64,000 bases of DNA from Planctomycetota bacterium (lineage in GTDB: Bacteria; Planctomycetota; PUPC01; JACPCR01): NCBI GenBank assembly GCA_027625095.1, contig JAQBXN010000022.1, positions 1-64,000 of the forward strand. The letters are read 5' to 3'. The notes under the pieces were generated by a model, which did no database searches, was not told the origin of the DNA, and saw nothing but the letters and a program-made list of their open reading frames with translations. Below are positions 9,138 through 18,209 of this stretch, in pieces (within the stretch, counting starts at the first letter, position 1; each line of letters starts with the position of its first letter). The position numbers and the translations under genes were made by a program.

Positions 9138-10055
9138 TCAAGTTTTGGGTTTGGGTGGCTGGCCGTCTTTATAGCTGGGCTTCTCGCCATACTTCCAGGG
9201 GAGAAGTTCGCCCGTGTCGTGTTCCGTGGCCATCCGGAGATGCTCGGGCGGTGGTTCGAATTCCAATTTCTTGAGTCCGAGATTATGAAGCGCACAACGC
9301 TCGACCGGCGAGAGTTGAGTGGGATCAGACCGATTGAATTTCATTGGCTTCTTCAGGCGAATCTGTGCGTTGCGAATGAATCGCGGTTTTGAGAGCAGGT
9401 TCTGTGAAGTGGAATGCAGCATCTGTGGATAGCTCAGGTAAACCGTTCCGGCTTTACCCATGGCCGGAAGGCTCTGCTTACATTCCTTAATAACATTGTG
9501 GCTGGTTCGTAGTTGGTAAGCGCTGAGCCCTTGGGGATTCTTAAGAAACAGATCCAGGATGTGTGGAATGGAATCCGGGGCGATGTATGTGGCGCCGCCG
9601 TGAAGCTCTACATCTGTCCACAGCATCAGGTAGTGCAGTCCTGATTCCGGGCTGTCGATAAACTGATTGAAGTCTCCATCCACATGCCAGCCTCCTCTTT
9701 CAATCGGCTCCGTCCAAGGCTGATCCGAACCCAAATTAAAATTGACCACAAAGCCGTCAGTAATAGCCGGTTGGGGCTCAATGCGATCTTCGCCTCCGAG
9801 CAAATCGCACACTGCCCCCCACAGTTTGGGAGAGAATTCCTTCATCGGCACAGATCGAGCCGTACCGATATGCCTGCTCAGAAAGCAATGCGGTTCGAGC
9901 CAGGTTTCTGGATCGTCAATGTCGACACCTGCTTTCTCACACGCTTTGCCCACCCAGTCTGCCGCCGTTTCAGGAGAGAAGCAGTCTTCGATTACGAGAT
10001 AATTGTTCTCAATAAACTGTTGGACCTGCCCCGAAGAAAGTACGCGGTAAGACAT
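9138..10055 (-). CDS. phytanoyl-CoA dioxygenase family protein (PhyH 1)
   Basis: A 305-aa Fe(II)/2-oxoglutarate-dependent oxygenase of the PhyH family. The iron-binding facial triad is complete: H124-V-D126 (GGWHVDGDF) and H214 (MLHSTSQN). Basic residues in SKPRFIRNAQIRL that follow would hold the 2-oxoglutarate carboxylate. Such enzymes hydroxylate an unactivated carbon of a small molecule; the substrate is unknown. The C-terminal 50 residues (EHLRMATEHDTGELLPWKYGEKPSY onward) are a Pro/Lys-rich tail outside the core. It is one of five diverse PhyH genes in this window and is followed by a sugar isomerase gene. Confidence 0.85.
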   Translation of the reverse strand: MSYRVLSSGQVQQFIENNYLVIEDCFSPETAADWVGKACEKAGVDIDDPETWLEPHCFLSRHIGTARSVPMKEFSPKLWGAVCDLLGGEDRIEPQPAITDGFVVNFNLGSDQPWTEPIERGGWHVDGDFNQFIDSPESGLHYLMLWTDVELHGGATYIAPDSIPHILDLFLKNPQGLSAYQLRTSHNVIKECKQSLPAMGKAGTVYLSYPQMLHSTSQNLLSKPRFIRNAQIRLKKPMKFNRSDPTQLSPVERCALHNLGLKKLEFEPPPEHLRMATEHDTGELLPWKYGEKPSYKDGQPPKPKT

Positions 10056-10181
10056 TTCAGGAGAAGCTCGAAGGATTGGTGGGAATTGGATGATGCCTAC
10101 AGGAATCTAGTCCCCGATTCGCCGCATTGTCTTTGACATTGTCTTCCAGAGAGGATCGAACACCATCCGCCGATACCTCGC

Positions 10182-11261
10182 TCACAGATAGACCACCTGT
10201 CCCTCAGCCGCAGATTTCATTGCGGATTCAATGACGAGAATGTCCGTTCGAACATCCTCCGGCTTTACTGCGAGTTCGGCGCCCTGGCTCAGGTGCTCGG
10301 CGACGTTGCGGTAATAGGAAGTCCAATCGCCACGGATGGTATCCGGGCGAACCTCACTTTGGATACCGTTGAGGGTGGTTTTGACATGGGCGCGATTTTC
10401 GGGATTTTCGTAGGCGTCACGGATGCGCTTCTGGATCATGAATCCTTCCTGTGGGTCAACGCCCTCTTTGCGGAAGGCGCCTTCTGTGCCGAGCGCGAAG
10501 AATTTTGGTTTCGAGAGTTTGGCAATGTATCCGACCTCTACCGTGTAAAGCAGGCCGCTTTCGAATTTGATCTGGCACTTGACGTAGGTCTCTACATCCG
10601 AAGTCCACTTGTGGCGTTGCGTGTCGCAGAAGACCCACTTCGGCTTTCCACCGATCTGCACCCCGTGGTCCACCAGGTGCGCACCCCAGTCATAGAGTGG
10701 GCCGCCCCCGGACCTCTTTTCCCCGCGCCAGCGGCCGGGTTGCCCGTAGCCCATGACACATTCTTCGATCAGAAATACTTCCCCCAGCGCACCGGAATCG
10801 ATGAAGTTTCGAAGGGTCAGGTAGTCACCATCCCAACGTCGATTATGAAAGACACTGAGCATGACGTTATTGGATTTTGCCGTATGGATCATGTTGTCCG
10901 CCTCTGCCACGGTAAGGCACATGGCTTTATCAACAACAACGTGCCTGCCTGCCTCCAAGGCTCTCACCGCCAGCGTCTCGTGGGTGTCATGCGGTGTGGC
11001 CATGATGATCAGTCGAGCTTCATCCTTATCGAGGAGTTCGTCGAGGGTCGCATAGGTCTTAATCTCCGGGTAAGTCTTAGCCGCGGCTGCGCGCCGTCCC
11101 TCATCGCGGGTGGCAACGGCAGTGAGCTGCAGCCCGGGCTCAAGGGATACGAGGTAGCTATGAAAGTCGCGTCCAGCGAATCCGTAACCGACAACTGCGG
11201 TAGGGATGGGGCCGGGCTCAGAGCCAACGAGGTTCGTGGAGTCTTTGGTCGCTTTGCTCAT
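10182..11261 (-). CDS. Gfo/Idh/MocA family NAD(P)-dependent oxidoreductase
   Basis: A 359-aa protein starting at ATG 11261 (MSKATKDSTN). The N-terminal Rossmann domain has a nucleotide-binding glycine motif VGYGFAGRDFHSY. A C-terminal alpha/beta domain has the GGGPLYDWGAHLVDH segment typical of the family, carrying the catalytic Asp/His. At the position of the usual E-K-P motif there is D-K-A (HVVVDKAMCLTVAEAD), so the lysine is kept but its neighbours differ. The family oxidises or reduces hydroxyl groups of sugars and inositols. It lies downstream of the three-gene vWA set on the same strand, with a 117-bp gap that may hold its own promoter. Confidence 0.85.
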   Translation of the reverse strand: MSKATKDSTNLVGSEPGPIPTAVVGYGFAGRDFHSYLVSLEPGLQLTAVATRDEGRRAAAAKTYPEIKTYATLDELLDKDEARLIIMATPHDTHETLAVRALEAGRHVVVDKAMCLTVAEADNMIHTAKSNNVMLSVFHNRRWDGDYLTLRNFIDSGALGEVFLIEECVMGYGQPGRWRGEKRSGGGPLYDWGAHLVDHGVQIGGKPKWVFCDTQRHKWTSDVETYVKCQIKFESGLLYTVEVGYIAKLSKPKFFALGTEGAFRKEGVDPQEGFMIQKRIRDAYENPENRAHVKTTLNGIQSEVRPDTIRGDWTSYYRNVAEHLSQGAELAVKPEDVRTDILVIESAMKSAAEGQVVYL

Positions 11262-11378
11262 GGTTAGAATTCCTTGGGGTGCCGATTGAATTGTTACAGG
11301 GTTAGCCGCGGATGAAATAACCGCGGAAAGAGAAATGTTCCAATTTGGTCTCCGCCGTAAAAGCACGGCCTGTTCGGA

Positions 11379-12845
11379 TTATCGGATTGTGCACTCCAGA
11401 GCCGCGTTAAGGGAAACAAGAAGTGAGTCTCGAATACTCTCGGAATTCTGGATGGCCGCTGCATTGGCGATTTTGATGAGGTCGGGAAGAGTCAGTCGGT
11501 CATTATCTTGAAACACGAGGGGCATCAATTCAGAGTCGCTGGTATCGAGAACTACTGTCTGTGTCGTGGGGCCCGTTTTCAGGAACGCATTGAAACCCTC
11601 CGCACTGGAAAACTGGATCGGCGGGTCCAAGCGATGGCCTTCCGGTAAAAAAAGCTGCACGGCGTGTTCACGAAACAAGGATTCTTGACGGTGAAAAACT
11701 TTGGCACCGTCGACGACACTCCTGGGCAGATGATCGGGATGTTCGTTGTCGGCAGGAAATACCCAATAAGAGATTCCTGAGCCTCTGACCTCACCGACTG
11801 GAATGAACTGAAACCGGCGGACGAAACGGAGCGGATGTGAAGTGACGAATCGCAGGAGGCTGTCAACGGAATCTTTATCAAACCGATAAGCCATGGCTAC
11901 GTTCGTGGCATGACGCATGCGTTCGATTTCGTATTCAATTTCGTACCGCTGAATTTCCAGGGCCTGAATGCGCTCGGCGGCATCGCCATTTGCGGATGCG
12001 GACGAGTCTTCAACAAGGTGGAGCTTCAGGAGACTCCGGGGCAGCGTTTCGGGCGCAACAGGATTGAGCGTGATGCATTCGGTCGCTTCGCCAAACTGCA
12101 ATTCAGACAGGTCTCCGAGGGGCACGAAATGACTCGATCCGCTCTTCCACCAACGGCCTTCCCTGGGGATCAGATTCACCGGGCTGAGCTCCGGATGATA
12201 GATTCCCAGCTTGGTCAGCGGAAAACGGTAGCCACGCTCAATGAAACAACGAGCCTCATCAGCCAGCGGTTCGAAGAGAGTCATTCGATTGTCTTCGGCC
12301 CACTTGAGCAAGGGATAAGTGGATCGAATGCCTCGCAGCCGAAACAGGTAGAAGAGTTCTTGGTTGTTCTTGCCTGCGAGGATGGTGAACTCACGCTCGC
12401 AGCCGAAACGAAACACCAGATCTCGGGTCTCCTCGAAGAGGGCCGGATCGCCCGGAAGTCGAAGCAGAATGTCATTCAAGCCCAAAACATCACCACCCGG
12501 TTCGAGTTGGGGCAAAACAGATTCAATGTAATGGGAAATATCCAACCCCATGGATTTGATATCAGCGGCCTCTGCCTCCATTGAGACCCGACCGCCGAAA
12601 GCTGAGAGCTGTATGGATATCGATTCAAAATCCGGGTCCGGCAGCGAACCCGTCTGAACTTCGACAGCGCCGCCCTTGCCCCCTCGTCGAATCACAGACT
12701 GGATAACGCCGTAATGGAGGATTTCGGTATCGTTCAGGAAGCGAATGAATTCGCGCTCTTTTTCAAATCTGAAAAGTGGCAAGGAGAAGGCCTGTGGTTG
12801 GTGGAATGGAGTGGTGGAGTGCGAGTGTGACTTTGCCTCAATCAT
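11379..12845 (-). CDS. large protein of unknown family in a vWA-like gene set
   Basis: I do not recognise this 488-aa protein. It has no signal peptide or membrane segment and looks cytoplasmic. Visible parts are an N-terminal alpha/beta region and a Trp-rich middle (EGRWWKSGSSHFVPLGDL). A charged helix follows (about residues 290-320: QALEIQRYEIEYEIERMRH, probably a coiled coil), then a C-terminal beta-rich region containing HPLRFVRRFQFIPVGEVRG and VVLDTSDSELMPLVF. It follows the vWA-like gene by 26 bp on the same strand. The combination recalls accessory subunits of the MoxR/FtsH-vWA ternary systems described from Planctomycetes and Verrucomicrobia, but no AAA+ ATPase is encoded nearby, so that link is only a guess. 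Confidence 0.6.
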   Translation of the reverse strand: MIEAKSHSHSTTPFHQPQAFSLPLFRFEKEREFIRFLNDTEILHYGVIQSVIRRGGKGGAVEVQTGSLPDPDFESISIQLSAFGGRVSMEAEAADIKSMGLDISHYIESVLPQLEPGGDVLGLNDILLRLPGDPALFEETRDLVFRFGCEREFTILAGKNNQELFYLFRLRGIRSTYPLLKWAEDNRMTLFEPLADEARCFIERGYRFPLTKLGIYHPELSPVNLIPREGRWWKSGSSHFVPLGDLSELQFGEATECITLNPVAPETLPRSLLKLHLVEDSSASANGDAAERIQALEIQRYEIEYEIERMRHATNVAMAYRFDKDSVDSLLRFVTSHPLRFVRRFQFIPVGEVRGSGISYWVFPADNEHPDHLPRSVVDGAKVFHRQESLFREHAVQLFLPEGHRLDPPIQFSSAEGFNAFLKTGPTTQTVVLDTSDSELMPLVFQDNDRLTLPDLIKIANAAAIQNSESIRDSLLVSLNAALECTIR

Positions 12846-12871
12846 CGAAGTCGTAAAAGGCTTCCGTGTTC

Positions 12872-14467
12872 CTACTTCCGTCTTCCTGCTTCCGTCCCCT
12901 TCAGTCGGATCTTAAAAAGGGTCTCTATGACGAACCTGAGAGTGGCTTCGACAGCAGCGGATTCTACGAGCCCTGAAGCGTTTACTGTTGCCTCCCTTGA
13001 TCGAATATCAAATCTATCGCGGGTGGCCGTCACAGACAGTGACTTCCATCTTCTATCGGACGCGGCAACGGAAGCAATCTCTGCCCTTGCCTCATCCAGG
13101 TACCCGGATTCAGGGCCGACGCTTAAAACCAGCACTGAGTCATGCCCCTCTCGAAAGTCCTGTAACCGGGCATATTGCCGTCCAAAAGAATCAGGACTCG
13201 GCTCGACGATTCGCGATGAAAACAAATTCACCAGACTTGCAGATCGTGATTCGTCGCAGAAAAAGGGAAGAGGCAACTGACTTGGTCGTTTCAGAAATTC
13301 TCCAAGATGAATGGTCTCGCAGGCGAATGGGCTGACGAGCAAGACGGGAGGGCCAATACCAGACTGTTCCTGAATTACAGTGGCCAGCTCATGCAGGACT
13401 CGCACCAGCACGGCAGCACTTAACTTGCTGCCAATGCTATCCAAACGTGCAGCCATACGTGAGCCATCAAAGACGACGCACAACGCCGCCTTCTCCATCT
13501 GAACACGCTCAACAGGTCGTTCGAAAACGGTGAGGCGTCGATTAAAAGCCTTCTCAAGAAGCCAGGGTTCAGGCAGCGCGAGCTCCGAGGGAGCAACGCT
13601 GTCGAATTGCTCGACACCTCCGTTCTGACGCAGCCCTATGTAACCTCCCTCAGGACGCTGACTGGTGATGCGAACACGCTCCACATGAAAAAGCGGCATG
13701 CGTGCCCAGAGTTTCTTTTGAGCAAGATTGATAACCGGCTGCCGCAGGCCTTCGAGAGTATGCGCGATAGATTCGTAGTCCCAGGAGAGGGGCGTATGGG
13801 GATATCGCATCAGGGCGTGCAATCGTAGCGATTCCATGTCCATCTCCAGAGGTGGTGCCTCAATTGTTTCAGCATGCACCCAATCAGAGACCGTCATTTC
13901 AAAGGCCCGGATGTAGGATTCCCAAAGGCTCTGGTGGTGCGCCCCGACCTCGGAACCTCTTTGGGAAAGGCTTGTTGGTTCATAGCTTGAAATTACCTCC
14001 CTGGTCACCGGCAGAGAAAATCCTGGTACGACCGACAACTTGTCTGGCATGGACTCGGCGAGCACGTGAATCAACTCCTTCACCAGGGCGGGAGCATTGC
14101 CCCCTTTGAATGAGAACACCGGCTGAAATCGATGAAGCCTTCGCAGATCATCCAATGCGCGAACGTAACGGCGACGCAGGGCAAACTGGACTGGTGGGGC
14201 ATCGCCAGATTTCATTCTCGAATCATTCTTGCGGAGGATCAGTTCAACAAGGTCATCGATCAGAAACGGCGGGACAAAGGGACGGCCCTGGCAGACGAGT
14301 TCTTCAAACCAGAGTGAGTGAAGCGCAAAGGTATTCGATGAAGGGAGGGCCGCATTTTGGCCCCGGGGCAGTCTGCCCGAATTGATAGACCGGAAGAATT
14401 GTGACTCATTCAGAAAGGAGAGAATCTCTGCCGTTCGATTGATCCTTTGGACGGTTTGCGCCGGCAT
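12872..14467 (-). CDS. vWA-like protein with degenerate metal site
   Basis: A 531-aa cytoplasmic protein I cannot assign with certainty. The N-terminal 300 residues are helical with many Arg/Leu. From about residue 330 a Rossmann-like alpha/beta domain begins with AALCVVFDGSRMAARLDS, reminiscent of the first strand and MIDAS of von Willebrand A domains (D-x-S-x-S). The third metal-binding Ser is Met here, so metal binding is doubtful. Later strands GPPVLLVSPFACETIHL and HDSVLVLSVGPESGYLDEA fit the same fold. The gene starts 4 bp after the zinc-ribbon membrane gene stop, with an AAGGGGG-type Shine-Dalgarno inside that gene, so the two are translationally close. Its partner gene follows 26 bp later. 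It may be a scaffold subunit of an unrecognised multi-protein system. Confidence 0.6.
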   Translation of the reverse strand: MPAQTVQRINRTAEILSFLNESQFFRSINSGRLPRGQNAALPSSNTFALHSLWFEELVCQGRPFVPPFLIDDLVELILRKNDSRMKSGDAPPVQFALRRRYVRALDDLRRLHRFQPVFSFKGGNAPALVKELIHVLAESMPDKLSVVPGFSLPVTREVISSYEPTSLSQRGSEVGAHHQSLWESYIRAFEMTVSDWVHAETIEAPPLEMDMESLRLHALMRYPHTPLSWDYESIAHTLEGLRQPVINLAQKKLWARMPLFHVERVRITSQRPEGGYIGLRQNGGVEQFDSVAPSELALPEPWLLEKAFNRRLTVFERPVERVQMEKAALCVVFDGSRMAARLDSIGSKLSAAVLVRVLHELATVIQEQSGIGPPVLLVSPFACETIHLGEFLKRPSQLPLPFFCDESRSASLVNLFSSRIVEPSPDSFGRQYARLQDFREGHDSVLVLSVGPESGYLDEARAEIASVAASDRRWKSLSVTATRDRFDIRSREATVNASGLVESAAVEATLRFVIETLFKIRLKGTEAGRRK

Positions 14468-14471
14468 CCGT

Positions 14472-14990
14472 TCAGGCCCCCTTCGCCGCTGCCGCCTCGG
14501 CTGCCTGGCGGGCCAGGGCGCGATAACGCTCGGCAGTGTAGTGGCTGTAATTTCCGTGCTCGGGGTTTCGCTTCATTCCGCGATATTCAGCCTTGCACTT
14601 GTAGCACGCAGTCAAGTCAGGGATGAATCGATAGAGGGCTGCATCGGCGATGGCTGAGAGCACGAGGACGAGGATGGGCCAGAGCATGTTTGCCGAGTAA
14701 AAGTAGGCAACCGTTGCCACCACTACGGCGAATGTCACTATAAACGCACCTGCCATCTGCTTGAAGTCTTTTCGCACATACAAATCGTCGCCCCCGCAAA
14801 CTACGCATTGTTCAATGATACTTTCGCCGAGTTTATCGCCGGGATGGGCATCCAATTCATTGCTGCAGTTTTCGCATTTGAGAACCAGTGACTGACTCAG
14901 ATCCTTCAGAAGAACCCTGCCACATTTAAGGCAAACATATTTCAAATTAAAGGAGGGCGGCATCTGCGCGGCTGCCGAATCTACAGACAT
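14472..14990 (-). CDS. zinc-ribbon membrane protein
   Basis: A 172-aa protein with paired cysteines: VCLKCG and LKCENC before residue 45, EQCVVCGG near residue 62, and ACYKCKAEY after the membrane part. These form one or two zinc ribbons. Two adjacent hydrophobic segments (about residues 80-97, GAFIVTFAVVVATVAYFY, and 102-120, LWPILVLVLSAIADAALY) form a membrane hairpin, putting the ribbons on the cytoplasmic face. A short Ala-rich helix ends the protein. It is the first gene of a tight set with the vWA-like protein (4-bp gap) and the 488-aa orphan. The zinc ribbon may be a recruiting or sensing module; no enzyme activity is suggested. Confidence 0.75.
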   Translation of the reverse strand: MSVDSAAAQMPPSFNLKYVCLKCGRVLLKDLSQSLVLKCENCSNELDAHPGDKLGESIIEQCVVCGGDDLYVRKDFKQMAGAFIVTFAVVVATVAYFYSANMLWPILVLVLSAIADAALYRFIPDLTACYKCKAEYRGMKRNPEHGNYSHYTAERYRALARQAAEAAAAKGA

Positions 14991-15186
14991 ATCTAATCAC
15001 CCATCTGACAGAAGTTGGCGGGATCTTAGCTGGGGGTAACCCTGCCGCCATCCGATGAATGGTTGATGGTGAATCGTGAATCCCCTCTCTGTACTTTCGG
15101 CCGAAGGCCGCGTTAAGAATTGCCTGGCCAAGTATGATCTCAGCCAGAAGGACTTGAAGGAGACCTGACATTTGATCTTGTTCATC

Positions 15187-15993
15187 TCACAGGGTCGGCC
15201 GATTCAGCCGGGTGTGGTAGGGCGGCTCAAGAACTGCCTTCTGGTCTGCTGTCAGTTGGTCGCTGAGTTGTTCCAGCAGGTCTTTGTATTTGTAAGGCAC
15301 GTATGCAAGGTTGGCAGCAGTGTACCTGGCCAGGATGGATCGGCGGGGCAAATCAGCGGTCCAGGGCAGTGTGCCATGGAGGACAGTTTCACTGAAGATC
15401 ACTGCGTCCCCGGCCTTCATCACAATCGGTTCGAAACGATCCTGGAAAATCTCGTAGCGACGCACTCCTTCGGGCACCGGGAAATTTCCCTTATGGCTGC
15501 CGGGCACAAGAGTGAATCCCCCATCGCCAGAGTTCACGTCCTCGAGTTGCCAGGTAACAACGGTCAGGCCGCTGTTCATCTTTCCGTTTCTGACGATGTA
15601 ATACTGATTGGGATCGAATGCCGGGCCGGTTGAGCCGTGGAACGTGTGCCCCTCACACCCCTTTTCCTGCACGATGAAACTGTGCGGGTGGTCGAGCCTG
15701 AAGCCCACGCCAATGATCTCATTCAGATAAGGATTGATGTTTGGGTGGGCCAGCAAAGAACGGCAAGCCTCACCCTCTGCACCATTGCTTTCGAAGGGCA
15801 GCCCCAATCCCTTCCGACGGTGACTGCCTACCAGATCTTTTGCACCACGTGCGAGGGATTCATGGACCTCCTGCAGGTCATCCCATCGAGCATCGAGCGC
15901 TCTGTTGAGGGCTGTGACCTCTTCTTGAGTCAGCGCGTTTCTGACAAGGATGTATCCGCAAAGGTCGAAGTAATATTTTTCTTCGTCGGTCAT
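15187..15993 (-). CDS. phytanoyl-CoA dioxygenase family protein (PhyH 2), atypical motif
   Basis: A 268-aa PhyH-type Fe(II)/2-oxoglutarate oxygenase. The core WQLEDVNSGDGGFTLVPGSHKGN is clearly family-like. The distal iron ligand is probably H206 (ETVLHGTLPW), with R217/R218 for 2-oxoglutarate. The proximal H-x-D is not in its usual form: the equivalent region reads FHGSTGPAFDPNQYY, so H119 and perhaps D127 would have to serve. Similar His-Gly-rich forms exist in environmental members of the family, so this may be a subfamily trait rather than a defect. It is preceded 26 bp upstream by PhyH 3 on the same strand, indicating co-transcription of two different oxygenases. Confidence 0.8.
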   Translation of the reverse strand: MTDEEKYYFDLCGYILVRNALTQEEVTALNRALDARWDDLQEVHESLARGAKDLVGSHRRKGLGLPFESNGAEGEACRSLLAHPNINPYLNEIIGVGFRLDHPHSFIVQEKGCEGHTFHGSTGPAFDPNQYYIVRNGKMNSGLTVVTWQLEDVNSGDGGFTLVPGSHKGNFPVPEGVRRYEIFQDRFEPIVMKAGDAVIFSETVLHGTLPWTADLPRRSILARYTAANLAYVPYKYKDLLEQLSDQLTADQKAVLEPPYHTRLNRPTL

Positions 15994-16019
15994 TTCGTGG
16001 CGTTGTGGTTGAAAAAAGT

Positions 16020-16841
16020 TCAGTCGGCCTTTCGGGCGTTCATTCTCTCTACTGCTGCCTTCTTGGTGTCAACCCAGCCTGTTTTCGGCGAGGGCCCGTG
16101 ATACTTCACGACATCGTGGATAGTGGCCCGGCGCTGGTGCGGAATATAGTTGCCCATGTGCCAGGCGAGATTGCGATAAACCACGTAATCACCTGGGCCG
16201 AGGTGAACCTGTACGGCGCCGGGAAAGCTCTCGCAGTGAGCGAGGTAGTAGCGCTCCTTCTCGGCGTTAGACATCTTCTCCGTCTGTTGGGCGAAATTTT
16301 CAACCTGCCGTGTCTGGCGTTCTCCCGGGAGATCAAACTGGCGAAGATGGCTGCCCGGCACGTACCAGAAACAGGACTCCGCATAAAGCGCGCAGTTCAC
16401 CTGGTTGTAACAACGCAGGTCGTGCCAGATATCGGCAAGGTAAGCTTTGACTTCGTCGTCGTAGGCATCGGGAGGCACTTCCACAACGCCGTCCCGATGC
16501 CACCCGCAGGTCCAGGGCTCATCAAGAGGATCGACAAGAATGCCCATAATATCTACATGCCCGTGGGTGTAATTCGGGCCGAGAAGGCTTGCGATGGCTT
16601 CCTTGAGCTCCGGCAGTTCACAATAGTCCTGGAAAGGTTTCTGATTCAGCCTGTCCGCAAACTTTGAAACCGGCTGAATTCGCTGAGTTTGCCGGCCATT
16701 GATTTCGTGGGCAAGCTCTCTTGCCTTCTCTGCTTCGACTCTCAGGTCTCTGAGCAGGGCAGGCGGTACGATTCCCCGCAGCACGAGGTATCCACGTGTG
16801 AGGTAATCGTTAATCATGGAATCGTGAAATTTGAATGGCAT
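16020..16841 (-). CDS. phytanoyl-CoA dioxygenase family protein (PhyH 3)
   Basis: A 273-aa Fe(II)/2-oxoglutarate oxygenase with a complete facial triad: H115-R-D117 (GWHRDG) and H228 (LAWHMGNY), followed by R237/R238 for the cosubstrate. WYVPGSHLRQFD is the typical PhyH core strand. It lacks a signal peptide and should act in the cytoplasm on a small substrate that cannot be predicted. The gene ends 26 bp before PhyH 2 and no other gene lies between them. Although adjacent, the two proteins differ throughout, including in the iron motif, which argues against a recent tandem duplication. Confidence 0.85.
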   Translation of the reverse strand: MPFKFHDSMINDYLTRGYLVLRGIVPPALLRDLRVEAEKARELAHEINGRQTQRIQPVSKFADRLNQKPFQDYCELPELKEAIASLLGPNYTHGHVDIMGILVDPLDEPWTCGWHRDGVVEVPPDAYDDEVKAYLADIWHDLRCYNQVNCALYAESCFWYVPGSHLRQFDLPGERQTRQVENFAQQTEKMSNAEKERYYLAHCESFPGAVQVHLGPGDYVVYRNLAWHMGNYIPHQRRATIHDVVKYHGPSPKTGWVDTKKAAVERMNARKAD

Positions 16842-17177
16842 GGGAATGCAGGTAAAGGGTAAATGAGTTTGAGCGTGGTTATGAAGAAAGTCAGGCTCGC
16901 GTCAACCGGATGTCAACGGCAGGCGCGAACCTCATTGGAGTGCTCCGATTGTCGGAGCTTTCAATTTCTGAAACGTCCGGAAATCGAAAACGGTGACAAG
17001 TTTGGTAGATGGAACCCGTGCCCTGGAAGGCACGGGTTGGCAAGCAATACCGTGGCACTCGGGAAGTTTTCCAGAGGGAATTCTTTTACCTGCAGGAATC
17101 TCTTCCCTTGACATATCAAAGAAGATTAAAGAGCCCATCCATCGACCATGTTATGTGCCACGGGTTGCAGCCTTGCT
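16842..17177. other. intergenic region with a hairpin, no gene
   Basis: These 336 bp separate the PhyH 3 start from the end of the next minus-strand gene. Short plus-strand frames are not convincing. The main structure is the perfect hairpin at 17013-17038, described separately. Confidence 0.5.
17013..17038. repeat. perfect 10-bp hairpin
   Basis: AACCCGTGCC (17013-17022) pairs perfectly with GGCACGGGTT (17029-17038) around the hexaloop CTGGAA. There is no T tract. It could end the minus-strand transcript of the following oxidoreductase gene or be a REP-type element. Confidence 0.5.
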
Positions 17178-18209
17178 CTAGCCAAAGTCTTCCAGCGGAA
17201 GCTTTACCTCCCTGCCGGTGTCGCTTGAAATCAATCCTGCTTCGAGGATCTCCTGCGCATCTCTGCTGACCTTCGGGCTGCACATTCCTTCGATTTCTTC
17301 ACCAGACTCGATACAGGCCAGGAGGTACTCCGGCCCGTTTGAGCGTCCCGCAGGCAATGGTTCTCCATCGATTTCTTTGGGCTCTTTACCGGGCTTGGAC
17401 AGCACTACCTTGCCGCCTCTCACCATCAGCGCGCCTTCGCTGCCGTAGGCGACCGGGTTGCCGGTGATGGTGTCGGCCACCTGTGTCCAACAAGCTTCTG
17501 CCACCCCGAACGCGTGGTCGTACTTCATCAGAATCATCGCGTTGTCATCCGGAAGTGGATAATCCTTGGCAAGGACTGCCCGGATGCCGACCACGCTGTT
17601 CGGCAGGCCAAGAAAATAGGCGCACATATCCGCTGAATAACAGCAGTAATCCATTAGCGCCCCGGCGCCGTTGAGCTCGGCATCGTAGAGCCACTCATAA
17701 AAATAAGTGGAACAGCCGAGTTCTTTAGGGCCGTTGTGGGCCGAACGCTGCTTGAAGTAGTGCAGTCTGCCAATGTCGCCGGCATCGATAATCCTGGCCA
17801 TGGTGTTGATTGTCCGGTTCCAGGCGGTCGGCCAATTGATGAGCAGCTTTATACCCGCGTCTTCGGAGGCTTTGATCATGCGGTTGGCCTGGGACAGGCG
17901 CGCTGACATCGGTTTTTCTGAGGTCACATGAATGCCGCGGGCCGCGGCCGCGTCGACGACCTCCGCGCCTTTACTGTTTTCGACAGCCACCTGGAGGACG
18001 TCGAGATCTTCGTTCTCGAGCATCTCCTGCCAGGACGCATAAAGCTTGGAGACGCCATATTCCTTCTGAGCCTTTTCAAGTTGCGGCGGGTTCACGTCCC
18101 CCGCTGCCACCAACTCCACGTTGTCGAGCTTCTTCCACTTTTCAAATTCCCACCACACGTGGTCGTGAACAAGGCCTGCAAAACCGACTCTGTATTTCTT
18201 GTCTGACAT
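17178..18209 (-). CDS. Gfo/Idh/MocA family oxidoreductase
   Basis: A 343-aa NAD(P)-dependent sugar/polyol oxidoreductase. The N-terminal Rossmann fold begins YRVGFAGLVHDHVWWEFEKW, and the catalytic E-K-P motif is present (HVTSEKPMSARLSQAN). The C-terminal domain carries the family's Asp/Tyr-containing segment near GAGALMDYCCYSADM. ATG 18209 is chosen because a GGAG ribosome binding site precedes it; longer in-frame starts lack one. It lies about 106 bp downstream of a sulfatase gene on the same strand, suggesting that the sugar freed from sulfate may be its substrate or a precursor. Specificity is unknown. Confidence 0.85.
   Translation of the reverse strand: MSDKKYRVGFAGLVHDHVWWEFEKWKKLDNVELVAAGDVNPPQLEKAQKEYGVSKLYASWQEMLENEDLDVLQVAVENSKGAEVVDAAAARGIHVTSEKPMSARLSQANRMIKASEDAGIKLLINWPTAWNRTINTMARIIDAGDIGRLHYFKQRSAHNGPKELGCSTYFYEWLYDAELNGAGALMDYCCYSADMCAYFLGLPNSVVGIRAVLAKDYPLPDDNAMILMKYDHAFGVAEACWTQVADTITGNPVAYGSEGALMVRGGKVVLSKPGKEPKEIDGEPLPAGRSNGPEYLLACIESGEEIEGMCSPKVSRDAQEILEAGLISSDTGREVKLPLEDFG

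Noticed and set aside
10293-11267. A plus-strand frame of 324 codons opposite the Gfo/Idh/MocA gene.
   Set aside because: It is the shadow of the clearly recognisable oxidoreductase on the minus strand.
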